DNA from: Emergomyces orientalis
Taxonomy: Eukaryota; Ascomycota; Eurotiomycetes; Onygenales; Ajellomycetaceae
Reading direction: 5' to 3'
Assembly: GCA_002110485.1 (NCBI GenBank)
Contig: MOWL01000071.1
Coordinates: 124,001 to 188,000 of the forward strand
DNA: 64,000 bases
Below the pieces are notes generated by a model. It was given only the letters and a program-made list of their open reading frames with translations, ran no database searches and was not told the DNA's origin. Below, one piece after another: positions 60,723 to 64,000 of the stretch; positions within the stretch are counted from its first letter, which is position 1; every line of letters begins with the position of its first letter. Both the position numbers and the translations under genes were made by a program.

Positions 60723-62405
60723 GTTTGAGCCCGTACTTGAAACTTCAATATTGGAGTAGCTTCAAAGGGAGGAGGTATGTAACTGATAGATTTAAGGAGG
60801 AGATGAACTCAGGAACCCAAACCAACCGAAATCAAAGCCAGCACCCGCCACTGATCAGCCAAGCTGATCGAGCTTATGCACGTTTGCCACACGGTCCACG
60901 CTCAGTCAGTCATTGGCATGGAGGACCGCAGACAGGAACTTATATATACCTATGTAGCCGCAGCGGTGATTCTGCCGCCACCTGCAGGAAGCCGGAATTT
61001 CCCAGCTTAACACCACGGATATTGAAGAAGAATTAATAGATGGCCAAGGATATGTCTAATTCAAGCTGTAAGGCAGCAGCAGGGCAGGAAATGTATTCCT
61101 ATCGTAGCAAATGGTTGGCGAAGGTGCTAATGGGCCAGGGCCAGTTGGAATGTGAATAGCGGGCGAGTAACAACAAAGAAACCAACAACCGGGAGTGGGA
61201 TATAAAACTGTTTTTATTCAGTTAAAATACAACACAACCGCACACACACAAGGATGCCTGAAGCAGAACATAAAGTACTTGACGTAATAGAATAAACACT
61301 AATATAATCCGTAGCGATATCTTAGTAGTTGATGACTGAGGTTAATTAGAGACAGCATAAAATAATATGCATTGATGGATGTCAATGGACATATTGGGCA
61401 GTGGTTGCAGCAGGTGCAAAGGCAGCCAGCCAGTTCACACAACAACAGCAGCAGCAGCAGGTGCAGCCAAAATGCAACATTCTTACGTGACCTTCGAGAA
61501 AACTGCTGCAGCTGGCCAGTGGCATCATCACCGCGGATTGGGAGAGATATTCCCGTACAGCAAGCAACCGGGATTGTTGCCGAAAGAAAACGGGATCTAT
61601 ATAGTAGGTTATATCCCCTGATTATGGACTATGGAGGACTGTTGTGGTTGACCGTGATCAAAGAAAATAACTATGGCCACCAATAGTAGTCTCACGGAAC
61701 ATTTCCCAAAACAACGATAGGACGTCCTTGCTGCACTATCTCTCCCATGCCATTGAATCTGCCCTGACACTGACGGTGTGGTGACGGTGATGGTGGTTTA
61801 ACTGACTCCTCCCGGCCCGGAACAACAATGCCCCTTTGCCCTCGCTCATCGCCAAAAAGTTCGGAGCAAAAAAAAAAAAAAGAAAAAAGAGAAGCTTCCC
61901 AGAGACGCCTGTCTTCCAAAAAAAATCCCCTCTCCCACAACACAGTTATTCAACATTTCCACGGTTTTCGTCGAGCAAAGTATATCACTTCTACTATCGA
62001 CCTCTATCTCGTGATTATCGAGCCGGAAACGACCTGTCTTCATATTGTGTGCAGTTACTCCCGCCAACTTCTAAACCGCAGTCCCACGCGGTCGAATGTT
62101 CCCCGCGCCAGCACTCAGTACCTATTGATATATCTGCTTATCTCGTCCGCTTGCAAAGCAAAGAACTCCCGTAACACAATCCGTTGTGGTTTTTGTTTTA
62201 TCAAATGATTTAAAGCCTTCTACGGTTCCCTCGGAAATTCCAATCATATCACCTGCCATTCGAGAAAGCAAGGCTCCGTCGCCGGAATAATTCTACGCCA
62301 GGAGTGGGACAGCGTGCCTACCTGTGCCTTTTTGTGTCTTTGTTTCTCTATCTTCCTTCGAAATTTACGTCACGTATATCAGGAGAGGTAGACATACCGC
62401 ATAAG
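60723..62405. other. divergent promoter, chitin synthase / La protein
   Basis: 1.7 kb with a CAG/CAA repeat at 61440-61465 and a 14-A run at 61868-61881. The frame of La is open upstream to 62304 but without an ATG. Other frames (60671-61036, 61372-61686) are not convincing. The last 500 bases are probably the La leader. Confidence 0.5.
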
Positions 62406-64000
62406 ATGGCCGAGGAACAGAAACATGCTGCCACTCCAACAGAAGCGAACCCCAACACGCAGGCTGAAAATGATGTGAAACAGGTGCTTGCGGAGCTTAA
62501 GGATCAAGAACCACCGAAGACGGAGGGGGAAGTTGCTGCTCAAGAGACCAGTGAAAAGACAGATGCAACCCAAGATACAAATGGTAAAGCTTCGGAAGGA
62601 GAAGGCGGTGCCAGGGAGGAGGATGCGGAGGCTAAAGAAGAAGCTAGAATAATTGCAGCTGCGGCAAAGCTGGGTCAGGATGCTGAATCAAAGAGTGATG
62701 CTAAGGGCAGTGATCAAAAAGACACAAGCAGAGACCAAGGGCAGGCGTCACGGGGTGGCCGTGGTGGCAATCGCCAGCGCGTAAACTACCGTGACAACAT
62801 TAAATCGGATGTTTCGACGCTGAAAGAGACAAGCGACCCCGAAGAGATCCGTAAACAGGTCAGTCATCGTCAAAATGCGTTGTGCTATCTGTGACTTCAA
62901 AAACAAAACCGCAACCGTATGCCTTTCTAACCTTTGAATTTCCCCTAGGTCGAATTCTACTTCTCCGATTCAAATCTTGTCATGGACAAATTCCTCCTCT
63001 CCAAAGTTGGCGGTAGTGAAAATCGCCCCGTCGAATTGTCCCTTTTGCACTCCTTCAAGCGCATGCGTCGTTTCCAGCCATTCAGCGCCGTTGTGGATGC
63101 TCTCAAGGACTCAAAGACACTTGAGTTGACCGACGACAATACCTGTGTCAGACGCAGGGTGCCCCTGCCCGAAACTGTCAAGGAATCGCTAGATCCCTCC
63201 GCAGTGAAGGTTTTCGAAGATAAAGCGATGAACCGTAGCATCTACGCAAAAGGTTTCGGCCCCGAGGAACCGAGCACACAATTTGACATTGAAGCCTTCT
63301 TCACACCTTACGGCCCTACCAATGCGATCCGCCTGCGACGTACAGCTGAGAAGATTTTCAAGGGGAGCGTATTTGTTGAATTTGACAGTGAGGAAACTCA
63401 AAAAGCGTTCCTAGCGCTTGATCCTAAGCCGAAGTGGAAGGGAACCACAGATCTTCTGATCAAGAGCAAGAAGGATTATTGCGATGAGAAGGTTAAGGAG
63501 ATTGAAGCTGGGCGCCTGCGGCCTAATAATGGTCGGGGCAGAGGTAGCCATAGAGGTCGGGGCCGTGGAGGTTCGTCGAACCATCACGATGGTCGGGGGG
63601 ATGATCATAAGAAGGGATTTAGGAGCGGTCGAGGTGGACGCGGTCATAGAGGAGGTAGAGGTGGTCGTCAAGAATCTCAAAGGGATTCTCGGTATGTTTC
63701 ACTTTCTCTGTATCTCCCACTTTCATTTAGGAGTTTCTATGTTTCTCTCTCTGTGATTGCTCGTAGCTAACCGTACCCGCCTTTTTTTTTTTTTTTTTTT
63801 TTTTTGGTATAGTGGCGTCCCCCTCATCCAGGTTTCGGCGGCGACAGATAAACCAGCGACTAACGACGACTCAACAGCCAAGGGAGGGCAAAAGCGTGCG
63901 CGGGAGGATGAAAGCGTTGCTGCTGGTGCCAATGGCAGCGGCCATGCCTCTGCTTCCAATGGTACTACGACTGCTGAGGCTGGAGCTCCTCCGGCCAAAA
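62406..64000 (+). CDS. lhp1: La domain RNA-binding protein (LHP1), partial at the 3' end
   Basis: Exons 62406..62858, 62949..63691, 63813..64000 (runs off the window; phases 0, 2). Residues 1-125 are acidic and low-complexity. The La motif spans the first junction (SDPEEIRKQ then VEFYFSDSNLVMDKFLLSKV), followed by an RRM (NRSIYAKGFGPEEPSTQFD, KGSVFVEF). The C-terminal part is Arg/Gly-rich (GRGRGSHRGRGRGG), followed in exon 3 by RAREDESVAAG. La binds the UUU-OH ends of RNA polymerase III transcripts and protects them. The second intron has a 24-T run (63782-63805) only a few bases before its acceptor. Confidence 0.92.
63782..63805. repeat. T24 run serving as polypyrimidine tract of a La intron
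   Basis: Uninterrupted T24, followed by GGTATAG and exon 3 of the La gene. Confidence 0.85.

Noticed and set aside
1..64000. CRISPR array, rRNA, prophage or bacterial-type operons
   Set aside because: None seen; gene structure is fungal, with spliceosomal introns throughout.

Overview
The window looks like nuclear DNA of a filamentous ascomycete, most likely class Eurotiomycetes and possibly Onygenales. The basis is many short GT-AG introns (mostly 50-110 nt), CT-rich leaders, AT-rich spacers with long homopolymer runs, and a filamentous-fungal gene set (fission-type CLASP/Stu1, LIM-RhoGAP, class VI-type chitin synthase, Hsp88, DASH subunit Ask1). The clade is an inference; no rRNA or marker gene is present.

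Layout from left to right: the 5' part of an rRNA-processing Fyv7 gene (-); an Atos-family protein (+); adenylyl cyclase-associated protein CAP/Srv2 (-) facing a Mak32-like pfkB kinase (+); an 87-aa membrane protein (-) divergent from mitochondrial ribosomal protein mL44 (+); a cytosolic-looking basic-secretory-protein metallopeptidase (-); Stu1 (+). A 5.8-kb gene-poor stretch follows. It holds only a doubtful minus-strand exon and the long leader, with two overlapping upstream ORFs, of a LIM-RhoGAP (+). Next come Ask1 (-), a single-pass membrane protein (+), a LicD/Mnn4-like phosphotransferase (+), a UBL-WLM metalloprotease (+), peroxisomal 3-ketoacyl-CoA thiolase with an N-terminal PTS2 (-), a large protein with a WD40-like region (-), and a 13-exon amino-acid permease (+). 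From 49.3 to 53.6 kb lies a degraded, partly AT-rich segment with an enoyl-reductase pseudogene. Then Hsp88 (-), a class VI-type chitin synthase (-) and the 5' part of a La/LHP1 gene (+) that runs off the end.

The genes do not form a pathway cluster. Several act in polarity, cytoskeleton and wall formation (CAP, Stu1, Ask1, RhoGAP, LicD-like, chitin synthase), as expected of a core chromosomal region. The 49-53 kb segment is the only accessory-looking part. Exon coordinates were worked out by eye from splice signals and reading-frame phase; all multi-exon models sum to whole codons. I did not find a convincing new biological system. The best leads are the ATGA-coupled uORFs before the RhoGAP, intergenic repeated short motifs, cryptic in-frame introns, and decayed coding DNA around 50-52.5 kb.
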